Both the position numbers and the translations under genes were made by a program. Positions 1 to 5,600 of a stretch of DNA of 6,644 bases are shown here, in pieces (position 1 is the stretch's first letter; every line of letters begins with the position of its first letter). The notes below the pieces were generated by a model that did not search any database, was not told the origin of the DNA, and saw only the letters and a program-made list of their open reading frames with translations. Source of the stretch: Acidobacteriota bacterium. Its GTDB lineage: Bacteria > Acidobacteriota > Blastocatellia > Pyrinomonadales > Pyrinomonadaceae. The DNA lies in NCBI GenBank assembly GCA_003222855.1, contig QHXH01000367.1, positions 1-6,644 on the forward strand, written 5' to 3'.

Positions 1-1021
1 GTCCGGCCGCATAGGCCGCAACCTGGTAAGGATCGAAGGTGATCCACAAGCCTTTCCTGGTGATCGACCAGGCGCGGTAATTATCGGCTTGCGGTCCCGC
101 GCCGCTCCCGATCAAATCGTCAAGAATCATCGCGTCCGGCTTCTTCGCTCGTTCCTTCAATTCCTTCTGGCAGTAAGTCGAGATCACGTTCAGGTACTTA
201 GACTTGGCGATGAACAAGTCGGCGAGCGCAAGCTTCTTTGCGTTCTTCACGTCATAGTTCAAAACCTCCGTCACTGAATTCCCGTGCGCTGCTCCACGCG
301 AGTACGATCTTTCGGTAAAGGCGACACTGATCAGGTTATCGGTCGCATAATGAAAATCGTACCCGATCTCCATGGTCGAATTCTGCGTCTCAGCCGGCAA
401 GTCGCGAGCTTCGCCACTGTCCGTCTCGGTCTCTGCCGTTTTGAACGCACCCACGTCTTTGGTAATCATGGCGCGCGCTTCGCGATTAAAACCATCGAAT
501 CGCGAATCGCATTCAATCTGCGGATACGGAAGGACGCTCACTGTGCCGGTAAATTCGTACGGCTGCTGAGTAACAATGAACTCAGTTTGCTTTGAGCCAT
601 CCGGTTTCGACCACTTGCCCTCGATTTCGTAGACTGAAAGGTCGGGCGAGTCGGCAGCCGTCTGCCAGTGTCCTTTGAATACTCCGGTTTGCTTTCCAGT
701 CTCGTCAGACTCCGTGAGCGTGGCGTTGTTATCCTTATCGACGCTGCCGGCAAGCGCAATATTCTTACCGACTCTCGGATAGAAGTAAGTGCCGCTGACC
801 CGATCACCATCGCGGAGTAGCTGCATTTCGATCGACAGATTGGCGATTGTTCCGCGGAAAAAATATTTGTTTCCAGCCTGGGCCGTGCCTCCGACGGGAG
901 CATCCTGTGTAACGGGCGTGGCGGCGGCAACCGGCGATTGCTCGTTAGTCTGTTTCCGGCACGCCCCGGCCGCGAGGGCGGCGCTGAGCACAACGGCCGT
1001 TATTAGCAGTTTATTTTTCAC
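1..1021 (-). CDS. DUF3298/RsiV-like lipoprotein, C-terminus cut by window edge
   Basis: This frame stays open from a GTG at 1021-1019 to the left edge, giving 340 visible codons. The N-terminus is basic (VKNKLL), followed by a hydrophobic stretch ending AAGAC with Cys21, so it looks like a lipoprotein signal, although the -3 residue is Ala rather than the usual Leu. Residues about 50-150 form a Gly/Thr-rich beta-type segment (SGTYFYPRVGKNIALAGSV) of the kind seen in uncharacterised secreted proteins. Residues about 155-340 resemble the DUF4163/DUF3298 arrangement known from RsiV and PdaC: RGAAHGNSV near residues 242-250, then NYDV and ALADLF near 255-270, and WITFDPYQVAAYAAG at the cut end. 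Probably 10-40 residues are missing. The start overlaps the CYTH stop in a GTGA (4 nt), implying translational coupling. The true function is unknown. Family members bind or sense cell-envelope ligands or act near the wall, and an anti-sigma role is unlikely without a membrane-spanning cytoplasmic domain. Confidence 0.8.
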   Translation of the reverse strand, partial: MKNKLLITAVVLSAALAAGACRKQTNEQSPVAAATPVTQDAPVGGTAQAGNKYFFRGTIANLSIEMQLLRDGDRVSGTYFYPRVGKNIALAGSVDKDNNATLTESDETGKQTGVFKGHWQTAADSPDLSVYEIEGKWSKPDGSKQTEFIVTQQPYEFTGTVSVLPYPQIECDSRFDGFNREARAMITKDVGAFKTAETETDSGEARDLPAETQNSTMEIGYDFHYATDNLISVAFTERSYSRGAAHGNSVTEVLNYDVKNAKKLALADLFIAKSKYLNVISTYCQKELKERAKKPDAMILDDLIGSGAGPQADNYRAWSITRKGLWITFDPYQVAAYAAG

Positions 1022-1614
1022 GACTTAGCTGCTGACTTAGCGTTGAGCAACGCGCTCTGCAAAATTTCGTTCTTAACATCTGCGAATGTCAACTCGCTTA
1101 GTTTGCCACCAGAGAATATTTCGTTGTTGGTGACGTCGGCGAGAGCAAATGGCGGCATCTGAAAGTTTTCCAACTCTTCGTCGGTTTCAAAGCTTGTTTC
1201 CGCCAGGACCAAACCAAACAAGTCGCCAATGAACATGTCAATCGAATACCGGCGCGCTGCGAAATCAAAGTAGTACCGATTCTTGCGAATCTCGTTCGCT
1301 TCAAAAATTGAAAGTATTTCCGCTTCAGTCGCATTCAAATAAAGATTAGTGATCATTGTGCGCGACAGATCATTTTCATTCGGCGCGAACTTCTGCGTGA
1401 ATTTGACGACCCATTTGTTGGTTTTCGGATCGCGCACTTTGCGAATGCGAAGACGCGTGCCGGTAAGGTAGTTGTCAGTAATCTGCAAGTGATGATCGGC
1501 GCGGTTCAAGCCTTCCGGCAAATCCCGCAGAAGATAGCGGCGCTCACGTTCGATGTGCGCATACTTGCTTTCCGGAACGATCGTATTTTGATTGGTTAGT
1601 TTAGCGACGCCCAT
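1018..1614 (-). CDS. CYTH-domain (triphosphate tunnel metalloenzyme) protein
   Basis: A 198-residue protein with a CYTH fold signature. The first strand carries IERERRYLL (residues 21-29), corresponding to the ExExK metal-binding motif but with Arg26 in place of Lys. Next come DNYL (47-50), RLRIRK (54-59), and KFTQK with Lys71 and Lys75, giving the basic residues that line the tunnel and hold triphosphate. The acidic side is represented by SIDMFIGDL (124-132) with Asp126, then LAETSFE with Glu139 and Glu143. Known members hydrolyse inorganic triphosphate or thiamine triphosphate, or make cAMP (class IV cyclases). The sequence does not decide among these, and a cyclase call would be unsafe. 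It is probably cytoplasmic, as no signal peptide is seen. The length suits a single-domain CYTH protein, with no CHAD domain. The ATG at 1614-1612 has only a weak GGAA upstream. The downstream lipoprotein overlaps by 4 nt. No convincing promoter was found in the 156-bp gap upstream. Confidence 0.85.
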   Translation of the reverse strand: MGVAKLTNQNTIVPESKYAHIERERRYLLRDLPEGLNRADHHLQITDNYLTGTRLRIRKVRDPKTNKWVVKFTQKFAPNENDLSRTMITNLYLNATEAEILSIFEANEIRKNRYYFDFAARRYSIDMFIGDLFGLVLAETSFETDEELENFQMPPFALADVTNNEIFSGGKLSELTFADVKNEILQSALLNAKSAAKS

Positions 1615-1770
1615 TGTTCCGGTACTGACCTCGCGACATCGTTCCGCAAATTAAGATACGACGGATATTCTACTCATTCGTCACAATTCGATCCATTCGG
1701 ACAGCTTACAATATGAGCAATCCGAAACCAGGAAAGAAAGCAAAGAAAAATCGGATGGTCATATCGGACA

Positions 1771-2178
1771 TCAGCGTGATGATTTTCCGGCTGAACGGCG
1801 TTTCGCCGGCACGCGGATAAGCCGGCTGATGCGAACCAGCGCACCTGCTTCGGGTGGCGGTTCGGTGAAGTGAGAAAATTCTTCGGCATGACTTTGCAGA
1901 TAATCAAAGAAGCGTTCGAACTCGCGCTGCATCGAGTCCATCTTTTCGCGCATGTTCAGGATGATCTCGACGCCCGCAAGATTAACTCCCAGATCACGCG
2001 TCAATGAAAGAATTAGTTCCAGCCGTTCCAGATCAGTGTCAGTGTAAAGACGCGTGTTGCCTTCGGAACGCGAAGGCTTCAACAAGCCTTCACGCTCATA
2101 AAGCCGCAACGTTTGCGGGTGCACGTCGAACTCTTCCGCGACAGCGCTGATCGTGAATGTTTTGGCTCGCTTTTTCAT
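1771..2178 (-). CDS. hspR: HspR, MerR-family heat-shock repressor
   Basis: A 135-residue protein when started at the ATG 2178-2176. Residues 8-75 form a MerR-type winged helix-turn-helix domain with the diagnostic HspR block VHPQTLRLYEREGLL (19-33), then GNTRLY (40-45) and GVNLAGVE (64-71). A charged helical segment follows (about 75-105), then a basic tail. In known systems HspR represses dnaK and its own operon by binding HAIR inverted repeats, and DnaK acts as co-repressor. An in-frame ATG at 2205 would add nine residues encoded entirely by heptamer repeat DNA, so the later start is preferred; a GGAA sits just before it. The gene lies downstream of dnaK and dnaJ in the same direction, as expected for an autoregulated cluster. 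Because its usual co-repressor is disrupted here, regulation may be altered if the lesion is real. The stop and reading frame are clean. Confidence 0.93.
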   Translation of the reverse strand: MKKRAKTFTISAVAEEFDVHPQTLRLYEREGLLKPSRSEGNTRLYTDTDLERLELILSLTRDLGVNLAGVEIILNMREKMDSMQREFERFFDYLQSHAEEFSHFTEPPPEAGALVRISRLIRVPAKRRSAGKSSR

Positions 2179-2267
2179 TTCCGATTGCCAATTGCCGATT
2201 GTCAATTGGCTTTGCTCAAATCAAGTCGCTTTGAATCGGCAATTGGAAATTGGAAATCAGCAATGCT
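2177..2267. repeat. Inverted pair of degenerate heptamer arrays between dnaJ and hspR
   Basis: On the plus strand five tandem heptamers of the form ATTKSCR run from 2177 to 2211 (ATTTCCG, ATTGCCA, ATTGCCG, ATTGTCA, ATTGGCT). After 21 bp come five complementary-type heptamers from 2233 to 2267 (GAATCGG, CAATTGG, AAATTGG, AAATCAG, CAATGCT). The arms are inverted: 2177-2200 pairs with 2234-2257 over 24 positions with two mismatches. The element fills the whole gap, touching the hspR start codon at one end and the dnaJ stop codon at the other. In the minus-strand transcript it would form a long AU-rich stem with a 33-nt loop. Confidence 0.85.
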
Positions 2268-3417
2268 ATTCCAGTCCCATCACCACGCGCGGATTCTCTT
2301 CATTCATCTGCGCGTACTTACGCAACAAGTCTTTCGTCTCTTCCGAAATCACTTTCGGCAACGTGACCTGCGCCTCCACAAATTGGTCCCCGTGCACGCT
2401 CGCATCGCGCAATGACGGCGCACCACGGCCGCGCAAGCGAAACTTTTGCCCTGATTGCGTGCCGGGCGGAATTCGCAGTTGGGCCTTTCCCGTGACCGTC
2501 GGCACTTCGATCTTCGCGCCGAGCGCAGCTTCCGGCACAGTGATCGGCACGGTCACATAAATGTTGTCGCCCTTGCGCGTGAAATACTGATGACGGCCAA
2601 CATTAGTAATGATGTACAGATCGCCCGGCGGCGCGCCCAGCCGTCCGCCTTCACCTTTGCCGGGGATGCGCACGCGCGAGCCGGTATCGACACCCGCGGG
2701 GATACGCACTTTGACGTTTTCAGTTTTCGGCAAGACACCTTTGCCCTTGCATAACGAACACGGAGGCCGGCGCTTGCCACTGCCGCCGCAGTCGGGACAT
2801 TCCTGACTGAATCGCAGACGTCCGCCGGTGCGTTGCACTTGCCCAGTGCCTTTACACGTTGAGCAAGTCACAACTGAGCCACCTGTATCGCCGGCGCCAT
2901 GACACCGTGAACACTGCTCAGATCGGTTGACGATGAGACTTGTTGTAAGACCAGTGATCGCTTCTTCGAAACTCAGCGACAGAGGCATTTCGATGTCAGC
3001 ACCGCGTTCCGGTTGAGGCCGCGGCGGCTCGCGCTCAGCTCGGCCGCCGCTGAACAAGTCGGCAAAGATGTCCCGAAAGCTGCCGCTGGCGCCACCTTGA
3101 TTAGTCGTTGCGCCAAAATCGAATCCGGAAAAATCGAAGGGAGTTCCGCGCGTATAGGTCGAACCCGCTCCGGCCTCGGCCGCGTTTGCCAGATTGTCGG
3201 AATATTGACCGAACCGATCGTAGACCTTGCGCTTTTTGGGATCGGAAAGAACATCGAACGCTTCGCTCATTTGCTTGAAGCGATCCTCGGCCGCTTTATC
3301 ACCCGGATTCACGTCTGGGTGATACTTCCGCGCCAGCCGCCGGTAAGCTTTCTTGATCTCTTCCGGCTTGGCGTCCTTCTTCACGCCGAGAATTTTGTAG
3401 AAATCTTCCTTGGCCAT
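2266..3417 (-). CDS. dnaJ: DnaJ (Hsp40) co-chaperone
   Basis: A 383-residue full-length type I DnaJ. The J domain is residues 1-70, with the HPD tripeptide at 33-35 that stimulates the DnaK ATPase. A Gly/Phe-containing region spans about 71-125 (FDFSGFDFG, then FRDIFADLFSGG). The zinc region has four CxxCxGxG repeats: Cys169/172, Cys185/188, Cys207/210 and Cys220/223. Only five residues (KRRPP) separate the third repeat from the fourth, one fewer than in E. coli DnaJ. The client-binding C-terminal domains follow, with IPAGVDTGSRVRI (239-251) and IPPGTQSGQKFRLRGRG (316-332). It acts in the cytoplasm, delivering unfolded clients to DnaK. It lies 189 bp downstream of dnaK on the same strand, with hspR 87 bp further on. 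The ATG at 3417 is followed directly by the canonical AKEDFYKILGV start, so the start is secure although no strong Shine-Dalgarno is visible. Confidence 0.97.
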   Translation of the reverse strand: MAKEDFYKILGVKKDAKPEEIKKAYRRLARKYHPDVNPGDKAAEDRFKQMSEAFDVLSDPKKRKVYDRFGQYSDNLANAAEAGAGSTYTRGTPFDFSGFDFGATTNQGGASGSFRDIFADLFSGGRAEREPPRPQPERGADIEMPLSLSFEEAITGLTTSLIVNRSEQCSRCHGAGDTGGSVVTCSTCKGTGQVQRTGGRLRFSQECPDCGGSGKRRPPCSLCKGKGVLPKTENVKVRIPAGVDTGSRVRIPGKGEGGRLGAPPGDLYIITNVGRHQYFTRKGDNIYVTVPITVPEAALGAKIEVPTVTGKAQLRIPPGTQSGQKFRLRGRGAPSLRDASVHGDQFVEAQVTLPKVISEETKDLLRKYAQMNEENPRVVMGLE

Positions 3418-3445
3418 TACTTAATTGGGGTTGTCTGACTGCAAC

Positions 3446-3489
3446 GCAAGCGTCCTCGCTTGCAATCAAACGGCAACCGGGACGGTTGC
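3446..3489. repeat. Two adjacent short hairpins in the dnaK-dnaJ gap
   Basis: Two perfect 7-bp stems stand 9 bp apart. The first is GCAAGCG (3446-3452), a TCCT loop, and CGCTTGC (3457-3463). The second is GCAACCG (3473-3479), a GGA loop, and CGGTTGC (3483-3489). The stems differ at one position, suggesting related units. Neither is followed by a T-run on the minus-strand transcript, so they do not look like intrinsic terminators. They may be interspersed palindromic repeats or RNA processing or stability elements. Confidence 0.75.
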
Positions 3490-3493
3490 GCTC

Positions 3494-3605
3494 CAGTCCA
3501 ATTGCCGAATGCCGACTGATCTCTGACCTAAAGTCTTCCGTGAAACTAGAGGTTGACCAAGGACGGCGACCAATCGGCAATCGCAAATCAGCAATCGGCA
3601 ATCTA
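3494..3605. repeat. Inverted heptamer arrays downstream of dnaK
   Basis: The left arm (3494-3528) reads as degenerate heptamers CAGTCCA, ATTGCCG, AATGCCG, ACTGATC, TCTGACC. The right arm (3571-3605) is tighter: CAATCGG, CAATCGC, AAATCAG, CAATCGG, CAATCTA. The arms are in inverted orientation, like the array pair at 2177-2267, and use the same ATTGCCG/CAATCGG units. The right arm ends one base before the dnaK stop codon. The 42 bp between the arms hold no repeat or gene I can recognise. Confidence 0.8.
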
Positions 3606-3606
3606 C

Positions 3607-4087
3607 CTACTTCTTGTCCTCATCGACATCGACGTATTCAGCGTCGATGACGTTGTCTTCACCACCCGCTGACGAAGACGAAGCACCCGCAGCCGATGAT
3701 TGATCGGTCGTGGGTTCGCCGCCGCCCGGGGCGGAAGCAGTCTGCTGATAGAGGGCTTCCGCCATTTTATGCGACACCGTCTGGAGCGCGTTGAATGCGT
3801 CGTTCATGCGCTCGACGGTTCCGTCTTCGATCGCTTTTTTCGCATCCGCGATTGCGGTTTCCACTTCGCCGGCGACCGCGCTGACCTTCTCGCGGTTTTC
3901 GTTCAGCGTCTTCTCCATCTGATAAATCAAGCCATCGAGCCGGTTGCGCGCCTCGATCTCTTCACGCTTGCGTGCATCTTCGCCCGAGTGCGATTCCGCA
4001 TCGCGCATCATCTTGTCGATTTCTTCTTTGCTAAGACCGGACGATGCCGTGATGGTGATCTTCTGTTCCCGTCCCGTCCCCATGTCC
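3607..4087 (-). pseudogene. dnaK: DnaK C-terminal portion, out of frame with its N-terminal part
   Basis: This reading frame resumes the DnaK sequence at DMGTGREQKITITASSGLS (Asp codon 4086-4084) and runs 159 residues to a TAG at 3609-3607. It encodes the end of the substrate-binding beta domain, the helical lid (KEEIDKMMRDAE through HKMAEALYQQ), a Ser/Gly/Ala-rich linker and the conserved acidic tail (NVIDAEYVDVDEDKK). The frame differs from the N-terminal part. Joining the two with a restored 41-nt segment gives 468+15+159 = 642 residues, a normal DnaK length. An in-frame ATG exists at 4083-4081, but with no ribosome binding site, so independent translation is unlikely. The piece is either the decayed 3' end of a dead dnaK or the result of an assembly error. 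Confidence 0.85.
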
Positions 4088-5494
4088 GGCGACTTCGACT
4101 TGCGGCATGCCGCGGGGTGCGGGCGGAATGCCGACCAGATGAAACTTGCCCAGCGTCCGGTTGTCGGGCGCCATGGGCCGTTCTCCCTGCAACACGTGAA
4201 CTTCAACCGAAGTTTGATTGTCCGACGCGGTCGAAAAGATTTCTGACTTACGCGTGGGAATCGTCGTGTTGCGCTCGATCAATTTCGTGAACACGCCGCC
4301 GAGAGTTTCGATGCCCAGGCTCAGCGGAGTCACATCGAGCAGCAGAATGTCAGTCTTCTCGCCCGAGAGGACGCCGGCTTGAACGGCCGCGCCGATGGCG
4401 ACCACTTCGTCCGGATTCACGCTCTTGTTCGGTTCTTTGCCGAAGAAGCCCTTGACGATCTCCTGAACCTTCGGGATGCGGGTTGAGCCGCCGACCAGCA
4501 CCACTTCGTCAATTTTCCTGGCGTCAATGGCTGCGTCTTTGAGAGCCTGTTCCAACGGTGGAGTCAATCGCTTCAGAATTGGATCGACGAGCTGCTCAAA
4601 TCTCGCGCGCGTCAGCTTCATCACCAGGTGTTTTGGACCAGACTGATCCGCGGTGATGAAGGGCAGATTGATTTCCGTCTCCATCGTTGACGACAATTCG
4701 ATCTTTGCTTTCTCGCCTGCCTCCTTGAGCCGCTGCAAAGCCATCTTGTCTTTCGAAAGATCGATGCCTTGATCCTTTTTGAATTCTTCGATGATCCATT
4801 CGATCAGCCGCTCGTCAATGTCGTCACCGCCCAGGTGCGTGTCACCGTTCGTCGATTTCACTTCGACTACGCCTTCGCCAACTTCCAGGATCGAAATGTC
4901 ATAGGTGCCACCGCCAAAGTCGAACACCGCGATCGTCTCGTCTTTTTTCTTATCAAGACCGTAAGCCAGGGCAGCCGCGGTCGGCTCGTTCACGATGCGC
5001 ATTACTTCCAGGCCCGCGATCTTGCCGGCGTCTTTCGTCGCCTGACGTTGCGAGTCGTTGAAGTAAGCAGGCACGGTGATAACCGCTTTCTCAACTTTTT
5101 GTCCCAGATAATCCTCGGCGGACTGTTTCATCTTCTGAAGAATCATCGCTGAGATCTCCGGCGGACTCCATTCCTTGCCCCCCGCGACGATACGCACATC
5201 ACCGCCCGTGCCCGTGCCCTGCACCTTGTAAGGCACCTGCTTGATTTCTTCGCTCACTTCGTTGAAGCGGCGACCCATAAATCGTTTGATCGAATAGATA
5301 GTGTTTTCAGGATTGGTGACGGCTTGCCGCTTGGCTACCTGTCCGACCAGACGGTTGCCGTCTTTGGCGAAAGCCACAACCGACGGCGTCGTTCGGCCAC
5401 CCTCGGCGTTAGTAATAACAACCGGCTCCCCACCCTCCATTACGGCCACAACCGAGTTGGTTGTGCCTAAATCGATACCGATAATCTTGCTCAT
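4031..5494 (-). CDS. dnaK: DnaK (Hsp70) N-terminal portion, truncated by frameshift
   Basis: 487 codons, of which the first 469 are DnaK. The nucleotide-binding domain is complete: IIGIDLGTTNSVVAVMEGG (4-22), ITVPAYFNDSQRQATKDAG, NEPTAAALAYG, DFGGGTYDISI, and VVLVGGSTRIPKV. The hydrophobic interdomain linker is ILLLDVTP (383-390), and most of the substrate-binding beta domain follows up to PQVEVA (464-469). After Ala469 the frame shifts into an 18-residue meaningless tail (GHGDGTGTEDHHHGIVRS) ending at 4031. As written the product would be an ATPase with an incomplete client-binding domain and no lid. Intact DnaK is the central ATP-driven cytosolic chaperone and the HspR co-repressor. The ATG at 5494-5492 has GGAG at 5508-5505, ten bases upstream, and a good promoter lies further up. 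dnaJ and hspR follow in the same direction, and grpE is not in the window. The rest of the gene is at 3607-4087. Confidence 0.93.
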   Translation of the reverse strand: MSKIIGIDLGTTNSVVAVMEGGEPVVITNAEGGRTTPSVVAFAKDGNRLVGQVAKRQAVTNPENTIYSIKRFMGRRFNEVSEEIKQVPYKVQGTGTGGDVRIVAGGKEWSPPEISAMILQKMKQSAEDYLGQKVEKAVITVPAYFNDSQRQATKDAGKIAGLEVMRIVNEPTAAALAYGLDKKKDETIAVFDFGGGTYDISILEVGEGVVEVKSTNGDTHLGGDDIDERLIEWIIEEFKKDQGIDLSKDKMALQRLKEAGEKAKIELSSTMETEINLPFITADQSGPKHLVMKLTRARFEQLVDPILKRLTPPLEQALKDAAIDARKIDEVVLVGGSTRIPKVQEIVKGFFGKEPNKSVNPDEVVAIGAAVQAGVLSGEKTDILLLDVTPLSLGIETLGGVFTKLIERNTTIPTRKSEIFSTASDNQTSVEVHVLQGERPMAPDNRTLGKFHLVGIPPAPRGMPQVEVAGHGDGTGTEDHHHGIVRS

Positions 5495-5504
5495 TTTCGC
5501 AATA

Positions 5505-5508
5505 CTCC
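5505..5508 (-). promoter_or_regulatory. dnaK ribosome binding site
   Basis: The minus strand reads GGAG ten bases before the dnaK ATG at 5494. It supports that start together with the canonical MSKIIGIDLGTTNS N-terminus. It is the clearest Shine-Dalgarno in the window; the other genes have weak or coupled starts. Confidence 0.65.
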
Positions 5509-5519
5509 GCTGTTTAATT

Positions 5520-5542
5520 CCGGCTTTTGAGACAAGAGCCGG
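5520..5542. promoter_or_regulatory. Imperfect palindrome in the dnaK leader
   Basis: CCGGCTTTTG (5520-5529), AGA, and CAAGAGCCGG (5533-5542) form 10-bp arms with one mismatch and a 3-base loop. It lies between the predicted promoter and the dnaK ribosome binding site, about 25 nt before the ATG. It could be an operator or a leader stem-loop. It is not CIRCE, and it lacks the N7 spacing of a HAIR site although it contains TTGAG. No T-run follows it on the minus strand, so termination is unlikely. Confidence 0.5.
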
Positions 5543-5556
5543 TTGATTACGGCCTT

Positions 5557-5585
5557 AGAATAATATCTGAGTCCGTTGTTGTCAA
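5557..5585 (-). promoter_or_regulatory. Predicted sigma70-type promoter of dnaK
   Basis: The minus strand carries a perfect TTGACA -35 (5585-5580), a 17-bp spacer, and TATTCT as -10 (5562-5557, four of six consensus bases). Transcription would begin near 5550, leaving a leader of about 55 nt that contains the 5520-5542 palindrome and the GGAG. It lies just after the pgsA stop (5601), so the heat-shock cluster can be transcribed separately. A degenerate HAIR-like arrangement overlaps the -35. Confidence 0.65.
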
Positions 5586-5600
5586 CCCAATTGGAGTGGA

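Noticed and set aside
538..993. 151-codon minus-strand frame
   Set aside because: It overlaps the DUF3298 lipoprotein in another frame. The lipoprotein has a signal peptide and recognisable domains, while this one is low-complexity basic sequence.
1615..1770. Possible promoter or terminator between hspR and the CYTH gene
   Set aside because: A TAGAAT occurs on the minus strand but has no acceptable -35, and no stem followed by a T-run is visible.
1713..1820. Small plus-strand ORF (36 codons, lysine-rich start)
   Set aside because: It overlaps the hspR 3' end on the other strand and lacks a clear ribosome binding site or known family.
2179..2205. Upstream ATG extension of hspR by nine codons
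   Set aside because: The added codons are pure heptamer repeat DNA and lie before the conserved HspR N-terminus.
3013..3438. 141-codon plus-strand frame
   Set aside because: Antisense shadow of the strongly conserved J domain and Gly/Phe region of DnaJ.
4031..4090. Programmed ribosomal frameshift in dnaK
   Set aside because: A conserved segment of about 14 residues is missing, which a frameshift alone cannot restore, and no slippery-site and structure arrangement is evident.
3700..4290. 196-codon plus-strand open frame
   Set aside because: It lies antisense to the conserved DnaK 3' region and its translation shows no recognisable family.
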